Source: GCA-003244245 sp050699815
Lineage (GTDB): Bacteria > Actinomycetota > Actinomycetes > Mycobacteriales > Pseudonocardiaceae
Assembly (NCBI GenBank): GCA_050699815.1
Contig: JBOHFT010000029.1
Span: forward strand, 1-35,485
Length of the DNA: 35,485 nt
Direction: 5' to 3'
Shown here: piece after piece, positions 16,160-24,053 of the stretch
Layout: every line of letters begins with the position of its first letter
Position numbering within the stretch: the stretch's first letter is position 1
The notes under the pieces: model-generated
Database searches by the model: none
Seen by the model: the letters and a program-made list of their open reading frames with translations, nothing else
Told to the model about the DNA's origin: nothing
Position numbers and translations under genes: made by a program

Positions 16160-16390
16160 ATGAACCGGCGTGAGCGCTTAACGATCTCTTTGGACCAGCG
16201 GGTGGCCGCCAGGGTCCGCCAGTGCGGCGCCCGGACGCGTGGGGGCGCGTCGGGCTATCTCGAGCGTCTCGTGCAAGCTGATGCCCTGCGCGAAGCAGCC
16301 AACAGCATGGCGCGCTGGTATGCGGCCAATCCCACCTCCGTGGAGGACTCACTGGCGGAGACCGCCGCCGCCCTGGGCGAGGCCGGCTGA
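16160..16390 (+). CDS. Ribbon-helix-helix-type antitoxin of a MazEF-like pair
   Basis: The 76-residue protein starts MNRRERLTISLDQRVAARVR, a beta strand and helix typical of ribbon-helix-helix antitoxins, followed by GGASGYLERLVQADALREA. The C-terminal AANPTSVEDSLAETAAALGE is acidic, as expected for the toxin-binding part. Its TGA is directly followed by the GTG of the toxin gene. It probably represses its own operon. This is the only TA pair in this stretch in which both partners look complete. Confidence 0.72.
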   Translation: MNRRERLTISLDQRVAARVRQCGARTRGGASGYLERLVQADALREAANSMARWYAANPTSVEDSLAETAAALGEAG

Positions 16391-16699
16391 GTGTCGTTTC
16401 ACCGGGGGGCTGTCTACCCCTACAAACCAGTCCTTGCGCGGCCTGGCCAATCGCTGCAGCGCTTGATTGTTTCCGCGGACCCGCTCAACGAGTCATCCTT
16501 ACCCGTGGTACTCGGGCTGCAAGTGGTCGATCGCGACCCGGGCTCGCTGCTGTCGGTGGCACTGGAAGGTCACGGCTGGGCGGTCATCACGACGATCGAA
16601 CAAGTGATCAAATCCCGGCTCGGCGAACCAGCCGGCGTCATCAGCCCAGACGAGCAGCAGACCGTCGACAACGCCCTCCGCGCTGCTCTTGATCTGTAA
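16391..16699 (+). CDS. MazF/PemK-like (CcdB/PemK fold) toxin
   Basis: The 102-residue protein begins SFHRGAVYPYKPVLARPGQS and contains LPVVLGLQVVDRDPGSLLSV and a C-terminal DEQQTVDNALRAALDL. The closing pattern (two alpha-helical turns ending in ALRAALDL) and length fit MazF/PemK mRNA interferases, although the usual GEVWWVDL-type start is weak here. Its start abuts the antitoxin stop. Function as an mRNA-cleaving toxin is inferred. Confidence 0.62.
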   Translation: MSFHRGAVYPYKPVLARPGQSLQRLIVSADPLNESSLPVVLGLQVVDRDPGSLLSVALEGHGWAVITTIEQVIKSRLGEPAGVISPDEQQTVDNALRAALDL

Positions 16700-16750
16700 A
16701 ACCAGCACCATCGACGTTGTCGCGCCGCAGGTATAGCACTTAGTAGTAGC

Positions 16751-17125
16751 GTGTGCCGGCGGGCGTTCGGACCCAACGTACGCGTCATGTCAGCCGTCGA
16801 ACTCGGCAACGGGATGTACAACAACACCTACCGCGTCGACATCGGCGCGGACCGTCCGGTCATCCTTCGCGTCGCCCCCGAACCGGCGCGCCAGTACCGC
16901 ATCGAGCGCGGACTGATGCGCAATGAGTGCGCCAGCGTGCCGTTTCTCGCGCCGATCGCACCGCTGATCCCGCGCACACTCGCGGCGGACTTCACCCACG
17001 AGATCCTCGGCAGGGACTACTTGTTCCAGACGCTGCTCGATGGGGTTTCGGGCCCGGAAGGCATCGGGCAATACCCCCGACCGGCGTGGACGTCGTTCTT
17101 CCGGCAGATAGGGAAGATCAGACCC
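16751..17125 (+). pseudogene. APH-family phosphotransferase, N-terminal fragment
   Basis: The frame starts RRAFGPNVRVMSAVELGNGM and continues YNNTYRVDIGADRPVILRVA, PEPARQYRIERGLMRNE, FTHEILGRDYLFQTLLDG and PAWTSFFRQIGKI. This is the N-lobe of an aminoglycoside phosphotransferase/choline kinase-like protein. The catalytic HGD/DxD half is missing: similarity ends near 17125 and the frame runs into unrelated sequence. The first residues also appear lost; the GTG at 16751 is fortuitous. A remnant only. Confidence 0.72.
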
Positions 17126-17258
17126 CAACAGTGCCCCGGCGGGTCGGTCAGCGGGGCAGGAGGCGCCATGGTGGTGTTCCTACTCCTCGTCGACGACGGC
17201 GTCCGGGTCGCGTAGCGGGCGTAGGCCGCCGAGGGATCTGTTCGCTACGCTTGCGGGC

Positions 17259-17564
17259 GTGGATGCCGAGGAACTGCCGGTGGAGGATCCAGCGGCCCTG
17301 GCGCGGGCGTTCGACCGGGTGGCTCGCGGTGAGGTCGTGCACCTGGTGCGGGACGGCCGACCGGTTGCTGATCTGGTGCCCGCCGGTGCGGACTCGCGCG
17401 CGGCGCAGGCTCAGCACGCCGCGCGGGCCATCACTCGACGGATGGCCAACCGGTTCGGGGCGCCCACTCTGGCGCACTACCGGCGGGTGTATGAGTCCTG
17501 CGGTCAACCGTGGCCAGGCGAGGAGGAGATCCGTCGCCGGTTCCCCGTGGCGGATGCCTCCTGA
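17259..17564 (+). CDS. Phd/YefM-type antitoxin
   Basis: The 101-residue product from GTG 17259 shows an N-terminal Phd-like fold, with DPAALARAFDRVARGEVVHL and VRDGRPVADLVPAG (DNA-binding and dimerisation), then a longer helical C-terminus (TLAHYRRVYESCG) and PWPGEEEIRRRFPVADAS that should bind the toxin. The TGA falls within the first codon of the following PIN-type gene. It should neutralise that toxin and autorepress. Confidence 0.72.
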   Translation: MDAEELPVEDPAALARAFDRVARGEVVHLVRDGRPVADLVPAGADSRAAQAQHAARAITRRMANRFGAPTLAHYRRVYESCGQPWPGEEEIRRRFPVADAS

Positions 17565-17989
17565 CCGAGCAGTCACCCTCGCTGCTAGTCGGCGGGCGGA
17601 TCCTTGATGCTGGGGCAGTCGCGTCCTGGACGGCCGGCGAGTTGGCGATCCAGTCCTGGTTGGCGGTCGCCCCCGTCCTGGGACTGACGTTTCTGCTGCC
17701 CGAGCTGGCCGTCACCGAAGCACGAACCCTGCGACCGCACGCTGAGGCCATGGTCGAGGAACTGGTCACTCATCCGCACGTCGTGCTCACCCGGATGAGC
17801 TCGGCTGACGCTGCTGGCGTCGAGGAGCTGCTCGCCGCCAGCCGAACCTTCGACGTCATGGCTGGATGGGTGGTCTATCTGTGCCGGCAACGCGGTGGGT
17901 GGAACGCGCTGACAACACGTCATCGGTCAACGCAACAGTGCCAAGCAAAGCCAGTCATGATCATGGCTGATTTTGCGGTGCTGTGGTGA
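17561..17989 (+). CDS. PIN-like toxin with a non-standard start and odd C-terminus
   Basis: The frame begins LTEQSPSLLVGGRILDAGAV, where the Asp of LDAGAV is the first acidic residue, continues LGLTFLLPELAVTEARTL with a Glu, and ends TFDVMAGWVVYLCRQRGGW. This is the pattern of PIN-domain toxins paired with Phd-type antitoxins. The codon that overlaps the antitoxin stop is CTG rather than ATG or GTG, so expression may be weak or lost; a GTG at 17510 is in frame but would read through the antitoxin gene. After NALTT the C-terminus does not match the usual ending and runs 29 bases into the methyltransferase gene on the other strand. Possibly a decaying toxin. Confidence 0.55.
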   Translation: MTEQSPSLLVGGRILDAGAVASWTAGELAIQSWLAVAPVLGLTFLLPELAVTEARTLRPHAEAMVEELVTHPHVVLTRMSSADAAGVEELLAASRTFDVMAGWVVYLCRQRGGWNALTTRHRSTQQCQAKPVMIMADFAVLW

Positions 17990-19067
17990 CTGTGTTGGCT
18001 GGGTCATCTAGCCAGACCCATTGCCGTTCGCGGGTCACCGTGAGGTGGAACTGACGTCGGTCCGGACGGTCCTGTTTGGTCCACCACTGGTAAGCAGCCA
18101 CCGCGTCGTCCCAGAGGTTGCGGGCGCCGGCTTGGCGCACGTGCCCGCCGGAGATCGAGGCCCACGCGTCACCGGCCAGCAACCACAATGTCTCGCTTCC
18201 AGTGCCGGCGTCGATTTCGAAGATCGCGCGGCATTCGCCCAGGTGCAGCGCCACCGCGAGGGTGGAGTCGTTGCCGAGTACCTCATGTGGGTCCAGGTCC
18301 GTGTCCGAGCGTGCGGCGATGTCGGGGAAGTCGTCGGGCTCGTCGGTGACGTGCCATCGCTGGGCGCGCAGCCGCATGAACCCGACCGAGTCCACGATGG
18401 TGCCCACCGCGCTGTCGGGGCCGACCTCAAGGCGGAGCAGGTGATCGTTGGCCATCGGCGGCCCCCACGGCGTGACGATCACACCGCCGGGCCGGGTCTG
18501 CGCGACCCAGGCCCAGGGCACGGTCCCGACCGAACAGGTCGCCATGACCCGGTCATAGGGTCCACCAGGGGGGTAGCCGTCCGCACCGTCCGCAGTGATC
18601 ACCCTGACAGCGTGGTTCACCTTAGCCAGGTTCGCCCTGGCCTGGTGCGCGACGCCGGGGTCGATCTCGATGCTCACCACGGTGTCCGTGCCCAGCCGGT
18701 GCGCCAGCAGCGCGGCGTTGTAGCCGGTGCCGGTGCCGATCTCCAGCACCCGCTGCCCCTGGCGGGCGTCCAGCGCAGTGAGCATGACCAGCATGATCGA
18801 GGGCATCGACGACGACGAGGTGTAGTTCCCCGCCCCGCCGGTGGCTCCATCATCAAGCTGGGTGACGATGAAGTCATCGGAATAGACCGCCGCCATCCAG
18901 GTGTCCGGGTCGGCGTCCCGGTCGATGGGGATCGCTTCCCCGCCGCGCACCCACCACGCCCGATCAGGGATGAACAGCTCGCGGGGTGTCGCGGTGAACG
19001 CCGGCCGCCACGAGTCTGTCAGGTCATCGCCCAGCAGCGCGGTCACGTCCCTCGGCGCGGTGATCAC
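17961..19067 (-). CDS. PIMT-like (PCMT family) O-methyltransferase with C-terminal extension (copy 2)
   Basis: This 368-residue protein is the second complete homologue of the methyltransferase at 3185-4345. Shared blocks are RELFIPDRAWW, FIVTQLDDGATGG, SSSSMPSIM (about 84-92), motif I RVLEIGTGTGYNAALLAHRL (106-125), ITADGADGYPPGGPYDRVMA, WVAQTRPGGVIVTPWG and SVGFMRLRAQRW. The C-terminal extension ends NLWDDAVAAYQWWTKQDRPD, matching ARKLWDEVHTAYQWW in copy 1. The GTG start overlaps the stop of the repeat peptide gene by four bases (GTGA). Inferred activity: methyl-esterification of Asp in that peptide, leading to aspartimide. It ends overlapping the PIN-like toxin gene on the other strand. 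Confidence 0.87.
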   Translation of the reverse strand: MITAPRDVTALLGDDLTDSWRPAFTATPRELFIPDRAWWVRGGEAIPIDRDADPDTWMAAVYSDDFIVTQLDDGATGGAGNYTSSSSMPSIMLVMLTALDARQGQRVLEIGTGTGYNAALLAHRLGTDTVVSIEIDPGVAHQARANLAKVNHAVRVITADGADGYPPGGPYDRVMATCSVGTVPWAWVAQTRPGGVIVTPWGPPMANDHLLRLEVGPDSAVGTIVDSVGFMRLRAQRWHVTDEPDDFPDIAARSDTDLDPHEVLGNDSTLAVALHLGECRAIFEIDAGTGSETLWLLAGDAWASISGGHVRQAGARNLWDDAVAAYQWWTKQDRPDRRQFHLTVTRERQWVWLDDPANTVTTAPQNQP

Positions 19068-19336
19068 TCCTCGCCACCATCCTCGTCGTCCCCCTGGCTC
19101 TGGCCGTCCCCCTGGCTCTGGCCGTCCCCCTGGCTCTGGCCGTCCCCCTGGCTCTGGCCGTCCCCATGGCTCTGGCCGTCCCCCTGGCCTTGGGCGTCTT
19201 CCTGGCCTTGGGCGTCCTGACCGCCCTTGTCCTGGCTGCTGTGCCTGCCGCCACCAGCCTCCCGCACGTCCTTGCTCTTCGCGGGGTCATAGTTACCCTG
19301 CCCGTTGCCGGTGCTCTTGTCAGCATGCCTGGCCAT
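19064..19336 (-). CDS. Putative precursor peptide with tandem Asp-Gly hexads (copy 2)
   Basis: The 90-residue product begins MARHADKSTGNGQGNYDPAK and has the block KDVREAGGGRH (residues 22-32), also found in the peptide at 20000. From about residue 40 it is built of hexads beginning with Asp: two DAQGQ-type units, one DGQSHG, four DGQSQG, then DDEDGG and EE. It contains no cysteine and hardly any hydrophobic residue. Asp-Gly is the sequence context most prone to succinimide (aspartimide) formation, and the next gene is a PIMT homologue whose start overlaps this stop. AGAGGAGG about 10 bases upstream is a strong ribosome site. A multi-site RiPP precursor is the best reading; a hydrophilic stress peptide is the alternative. 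Confidence 0.75.
   Translation of the reverse strand: MARHADKSTGNGQGNYDPAKSKDVREAGGGRHSSQDKGGQDAQGQEDAQGQGDGQSHGDGQSQGDGQSQGDGQSQGDGQSQGDDEDGGEE
19088..19213. repeat. 18-bp tandem repeat encoding the Asp-Gly hexads
   Basis: GTCCCCCTGGCTCTGGCC occurs four times exactly (19088-19159), once with one change (19160-19177), and twice in diverged form up to 19213. It encodes the repeat region of the peptide on the minus strand. Near-identity of the central units suggests recent expansion by slippage or unequal crossover. Confidence 0.93.
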
Positions 19337-19420
19337 GTCGATCAGTCCTCCTCTGGCTGCGGCTACGTGTCATACCGTGCCCATGGTGTCGCTTTCGGTC
19401 AATGGCGGACGCGAATGGTG

Positions 19421-19852
19421 GACGTAGCGCCCGGACTCCAGGTCGCTGTTGTCCTCAGCGCGTTCGAAGCGGCTGTGGCCGCCACGTCCCTGTAATCGAG
19501 CGCCGATGACCTGGGGGTCTCCGTTGAGGATGACGGCGAGGCCGGGGCGGTAGAGACCGTGGTTGAGCTGCCACACGGTGTCGCTGGACAGCCCGTCAAG
19601 TCCTTGGAGCACCAGCGAGGAGGCGAGGTAGCGGTCGCAGACGACGATCTCGTCGGCTCGCAAGGCAGGCTTGATCTCCACTTCGAGTTGGTGGTGGCGG
19701 TCGGCGGCGCACAGCCACGCCAGCGCCATGCCCCGGTAGGTGTCGGTGCCGTGGCGGGCGAGCTCGCCGAGCGGTGCACGCGAGGGCTGGGCCGTTCCGT
19801 GCACCGGCAGTCCGGCCGCGACGAGGGTGTCGACAACGAGCCGGGTGGTGGA
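19421..19852 (-). pseudogene. Thymidylate-kinase-family remnant without P-loop
   Basis: The minus-strand frame matches the body of a dTMP-kinase-like protein: STTRLVVDTLVAAGLPVHGT, AQPSRAPLGELARHGTDTYR, GMALAWLCAADRHHQLE, the DRY motif as EIVVCDRYLASSLVLQGLDG, and LNGDPQVIGARLQGRG, HSRFERAED. The P-loop that should precede STTRL is replaced by unrelated sequence (DRSASL), and the C-terminus breaks off after ESGRYV. It is therefore inactive as a kinase. It lies between the two divergent peptide/methyltransferase cassettes, as though it was once part of one of them. Confidence 0.7.
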
Positions 19853-19999
19853 TAAGGAAGCCGATCTGTCCGGCCCCGATGCGGCGAGGTAGCTGGCCGA
19901 GGCCAGGGTGCGCGTGCGCCCCACCCACCAGGCACCCGGCCCTACCACACCCCACTCATCCACCTCCATGGGCAATAAAGCCGGAAAGGATCGACCAGC

Positions 20000-20170
20000 A
20001 TGGGCAAGCACGACAAAAAAATCCCCGTTGATGGGCGAGGCGGCTTCGATATCGGCAAGACCAAGGATGTGCGGGAGGCTGGCGGCGGCAGGCACCATGA
20101 CGAGGACAAGCGTGAGCAGGGCCAGCAGGACGATCACGGCGACCAGGGTCAGCAGGGCGACCAGGAGTGA
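20000..20170 (+). CDS. Putative precursor peptide (copy 3)
   Basis: The 56-residue product begins MGKHDKKIPVDGRGGFDIGK, continues with KDVREAGGGRH (residues 22-32), and ends in an Asp/Gln/Gly-rich tail (REQGQQDDHGDQGQQGDQE). The first six residues equal those of the copy 1 peptide (from 4482), and the KDVREAGGGRH block equals copy 2, linking all three. GGAAAGGA ends 9 bases before the ATG. The stop overlaps the GTG of a truncated methyltransferase (GTGA, 20167-20170), the same coupling as in copy 2. With its enzyme broken, any modification would need the intact homologues at 17961 or 3185. Confidence 0.7.
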   Translation: MGKHDKKIPVDGRGGFDIGKTKDVREAGGGRHHDEDKREQGQQDDHGDQGQQGDQE

Positions 20171-20419
20171 CCGCTGCGCAGCAGGACCTGGTTGCGCTCG
20201 TCGGTGACGCGCTCACGGATTCCTGGCGCCCGGCGTTCACCGCGACTCGCCGGGAGCTGTTCATCCCGGACCAGGCACTGCGGGTGCACGACGGTCACCT
20301 CACCTGCCCGATCAACCGGGACACCGGCCCGGGCACCTGGCTGACGGCGGTCTACTCCAACGACGGCATCATCACCCAGCTCGACGATGGATGCCCCGGC
20401 GGTAACGGGGACGCCACCT
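20167..20419 (+). pseudogene. PIMT-like methyltransferase, N-terminal fragment (copy 3)
   Basis: The frame closely follows the N-terminus of copy 2: LVGDALTDSWRPAFTATRRE, LFIPDQALRV, TWLTAVYSNDGIITQLDDG and GGNGDAT. Similarity stops exactly where the TSSSSMP and SAM-binding motifs should begin, at about 20419, and the DNA continues as a metallo-beta-lactamase fragment in another frame. Only about 84 of roughly 370 residues remain, so there is no methyltransferase activity. Confidence 0.85.
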
Positions 20420-20935
20420 GTCGCATCTGCATCAGGACCACATCGGCGGCCTGCCCGAGCTGCGCACGCCGACATTGTGGTCAGCGAGCAGGAGTGGGCG
20501 GCGGCGCTGCGGCAGCCGCTGCCCGAGCTGCGCGGATTCCTCCGCGCGCACATCGACCTTCCCGGGCTGCGGTGGCACCGGATGCGGGCGGAAGGGCTTA
20601 GCGACCGCGACCTGGCGCCGTTTGACGCCGGGCACGATGTGTTCGCCGACGGCAGCCTCCTGCTGCTCCCCACGCCAGGTCACACTCCCGGACCGATGTC
20701 GCTGCTGGTACGCCGGCCCGGTCACGCGCCGCTGCTGCTGGTCGGTGACCTGATCTACGATGCGGACCTGCTGGCCGCCGGGCACGTGCCCGGCGCGGGT
20801 GACAAGGCCCAGATGCGCAAGGCCGTGGCCGACGTCAATGCGCTTCGCCAGCGCTTCCCCGCCCTGACCGTGCTGGCGGCCCATGACCCGGCCGCGGCCG
20901 ACCGGCTGGCCACCCCACCCGGTGCGCGGCCATGA
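20420..20935 (+). pseudogene. Metallo-beta-lactamase-fold (lactonase-like) fragment with frameshift
   Basis: From about 20420 a frame reads LSHLHQDHIGGLPELR, with the metal-binding HxHxDH motif at 20424-20441. Near 20466 one base appears to be missing, and the rest continues in the next frame as ADIVVSEQEWAAALRQPLPE, FADGSLLLLPTPGHTPGPMS (His ligand), LLLVGDLIYDADLLA (Asp ligand) and LTVLAAHDPAAADRLA. This is the pattern of N-acyl-homoserine-lactonase-like MBL proteins. The first third of the gene is missing and replaced by the methyltransferase fragment. Its stop overlaps the ATG of the MarR remnant (ATGA), so the two once formed an operon. Confidence 0.78.
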
Positions 20936-21172
20936 GGGTCGCGGAGGAACTGCCTTACCTCATCCTGGCGATCCAGCGCGCGGGCAACCGGCTGCTGGCC
21001 GACGAGTTACGCCCCTCGGCGTGACTCCCTCGCAGGCCGAGGTGCTGCGCGTGCTCAGCGGCCACCAGCCACTGACCCTCAGCGCGCTGGGCGAGTTACT
21101 GGTCTGCGAGACCGGAAACAGGTCGGTGGACCGCCTCGTCGCGCATGCTGCGGGCGGGTGGTTCGCCGCTGC
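20932..21172 (+). pseudogene. MarR-family regulator, frameshifted and truncated
   Basis: From ATG 20932 the frame gives MRVAEELPYLILAIQRAGNR then LLADELRP and stops early. Restoring one lost base near 21013 continues it as LGVTPSQAEVLRVLSGHQPL, TLSALGELLVCETGN and RSVDRLVAHAAGGW, the DNA-binding part of a MarR regulator. The wing and C-terminal helices are missing: the sequence runs into the palindromic element at 21171. It probably once controlled the lactonase gene it overlaps. Confidence 0.72.
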
Positions 21173-21235
21173 AGTCTGGATGCAGACTGCAGTAATTCGG
21201 GGGCCGATAAGCGCAGTCTGCATCCAGACTGCGGG
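21171..21235. repeat. Mobile-looking palindromic element, copy 2
   Basis: Bases 21171-21190 and 21213-21232 form 20-bp inverted arms with a 22-base centre. The outer 15 bases of the arms and the ACTGCGGG flank are the same as in copy 1 (6841-6900), while the centres differ. Each arm is itself a small palindrome (GCAGTCT and AGACTGC around six bases). It lies between the truncated MarR gene and the converging PIG-L gene. Confidence 0.8.
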
Positions 21236-21246
21236 AAAGGGGGGCG

Positions 21247-21975
21247 TTAGCGGGAGATTAGTTCGAAGGTTGCGGCGGGGCGGGCGTTGAAGCGCTCGGC
21301 GGCGGCCGCGAACAGCTGCTCGAGGAATGTCCGGGCCTGCTGCTCGGGGGGTTCGTCGGCCAGCGCCGCGAGGTAGGTGCGGTGTGCGGCCAGCGAGGCG
21401 ACCGCCCGGTCCAGATGGGCCGAGACGTCCACCGCATGGGTGTCGTGCGGGGAACTCGCCACCGCCACCCACCGGGCCCCGCCCCAGGGCTGCAGGCCCG
21501 CCACATCAGGGAAAATCCACCGGTTGCCGGCGTCGGCGGCCGCATCGAGCACGGCCTGCCCCACTGCGCGGTGGTCCGGGGTGTTCCAGCTGCCAGGGCC
21601 CCAGCTGTCGTGGTGGTTCAGCGTGACGATCAGCTCCGGGCGGTGCCTGCGGATGGCCCGCGCGAGGTCACGGCGCAGCGGCACGCCGTACTCGATCACC
21701 CCGTCGCGGTGGCCGAGGAACTCGACGGTGTGCACCCCCACCTCGGCGGCGCCGGCCCGCTGCTCGGCCTCCCGCAGCGGCCCGGCCCGATCCGGCGCCA
21801 TCCCGTCGATCCCCGCCTCGCCCCGCGTGACAAGCACGTAGGCGATCTCCCGGCCCTCCGAGGTCCATGCCGCCACCGCGCCAGACGCGCCGTACTCGAG
21901 GTCGTCTGGATGAGCCACGATCGCCAGCCCGCGTTGCCAGTCGGTGGGCATCGGGAGCAGCGGGCTGCCAGGCAT
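21247..21975 (-). CDS. PIG-L family (LmbE-like) deacetylase
   Basis: The protein belongs to the PIG-L/LmbE family of zinc-dependent N-deacetylases, which act on GlcNAc-type or small-molecule substrates (MshB and Mca of mycothiol metabolism are relatives). The metal-binding motif GLAIVAHPDDLEYGASGAVA is near the N-terminus, followed by LVTRGEAGIDG, LREAEQRAGAAEVGV, VEFLGHRDGVIEY and the later NHHDSWGPGSWNTPDHRAVG with the third ligand region. ATG 21975 is chosen because upstream codons to 22107 encode an unrelated-looking extension. Length is 242 residues. It faces the MarR remnant and is divergent from the ABC transporter genes. The precise substrate is unknown. Confidence 0.88.
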   Translation of the reverse strand: MPGSPLLPMPTDWQRGLAIVAHPDDLEYGASGAVAAWTSEGREIAYVLVTRGEAGIDGMAPDRAGPLREAEQRAGAAEVGVHTVEFLGHRDGVIEYGVPLRRDLARAIRRHRPELIVTLNHHDSWGPGSWNTPDHRAVGQAVLDAAADAGNRWIFPDVAGLQPWGGARWVAVASSPHDTHAVDVSAHLDRAVASLAAHRTYLAALADEPPEQQARTFLEQLFAAAAERFNARPAATFELISR

Positions 21976-22213
21976 GGGCGCAGCCTGCCACAGGCGCCCG
22001 ATCCCGGTGCGTCCGCCGTCTATGCCCGGTATGTCCATCTGCTGTGTACGATATGTCCGTCTCCCGTGCACGATCACCGTCGACCGGAGCCGATCTCGGT
22101 AGTGCACCCGGAGTGCTCACTGGAGGTAGCCGGGATGCCTCCGCGGCCCGGCGACGCGGGGCCACCGGCGCAGCAGCATGGGCGGCACCACCAGAACGAT
22201 CAGGAGGCTACCG

Positions 22214-23184
<971 letters not shown>

Positions 23185-23188
<4 letters not shown>

Positions 23189-24033
23189 GCCACGTCCTGT
23201 CGGCTGAGCTGCTCAAACTGCGCAAGCGCCCGGCCATCTGGGTCATCGTCGGCGTCTGGCTGGCGATGAATCTGATCTTCGCCTACCTGATCCCCTACCT
23301 GATCTACCGCTCCGGATCGTTCACCGGGCCGGATGGCGCCGCGGCTCCCGGGTCGTTGCTGGCCGGGATGCTGCCGGCGAACCTGGTCACCAACGTGCTC
23401 GGCGGCTACCCCCTGTTCGGCGGCGCACTGGTGCTGATCCTCGGCGGTCTGATGAGCGGCGGGGAGTACGGCTTCGGCACCCTGAAGACCCTGCTCACCC
23501 AGCGCCCCCAGCGCATCGAGGTGCTCGGCGGCGCGCTGGCCGCGCTGGCCGTGGTGGTGCTCGCGCTCAGCGTGGCGAGCTTCGCGGTCAGCGCCGTCGC
23601 CAGCGGCGTCATCGCGGCGGCCGAGTCGGCTCCGGGGGCGTTCCCACCGGCTGCCGAGCTGGCCCGCGGGCTCGCCGCGGGCTGGCTGATCCTGGGCATG
23701 TGGGGGCTGCTCGGGGCGCTGGCCGGGATCGCCTTCCGCAGCACCGCGCTGGCCGTCGGGCTCAGCCTGGTGTGGGCGCTGGTGATCGAGAGCCTGATCC
23801 AGGGCTTCGCACCGGCGCTGGACGTCTTCGACACCGTGCAGCGGGCGCTGCCCGGGGTCAACGCCGGCTCGCTGGTGGCCGCGCTGGCCACCGTCCAGGG
23901 CGACGTCACCATAGAGACGCCTGGGGTGACGGCGGCAGTCGGCGGTACCCAGGCCGTCGTGGTGCTCGCCTGCTACGTCGTCGGCGCCGTGCTGGTCGCC
24001 GGGTTGTTGCTGGCGCGGCGCGACGTCACCTGA
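23185..24033 (+). CDS. ABC-2 type permease
   Basis: The 282-residue partner of the upstream ATPase has about six hydrophobic segments, starting with KRPAIWVIVGVWLAMNLIFA and ending YVVGAVLVAGLLLARRDVT. The N-terminus LSAELLKLRKRP and the block GEYGFGTLKTLLTQRPQR are typical of ABC-2 permeases. The GTG start lies inside the ATPase stop. The two proteins should form a heterodimeric or 2+2 exporter in the cell membrane. Confidence 0.9.
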
Positions 24034-24053
24034 ACCTCGTAGGCTCAGGCGCC

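Noticed and set aside
18021..19220. Long plus-strand frame with a Pro-Trp/Leu repeat tail
   Set aside because: It is antisense to methyltransferase copy 2 and the repeat peptide; the repeat is the reverse of the 18-bp units.
19337..19420. Sigma-70-type promoter for the repeat peptide (TTGACC with TATGAC)
   Set aside because: The spacing is about 22 bases, too long for a confident promoter.
19064..20170. FxLD-type lanthipeptide precursors
   Set aside because: The peptides lack an FxLD motif and cysteine, and no LanB, LanC or LanM gene is in the window, although the methyltransferases resemble those of FxLD systems.
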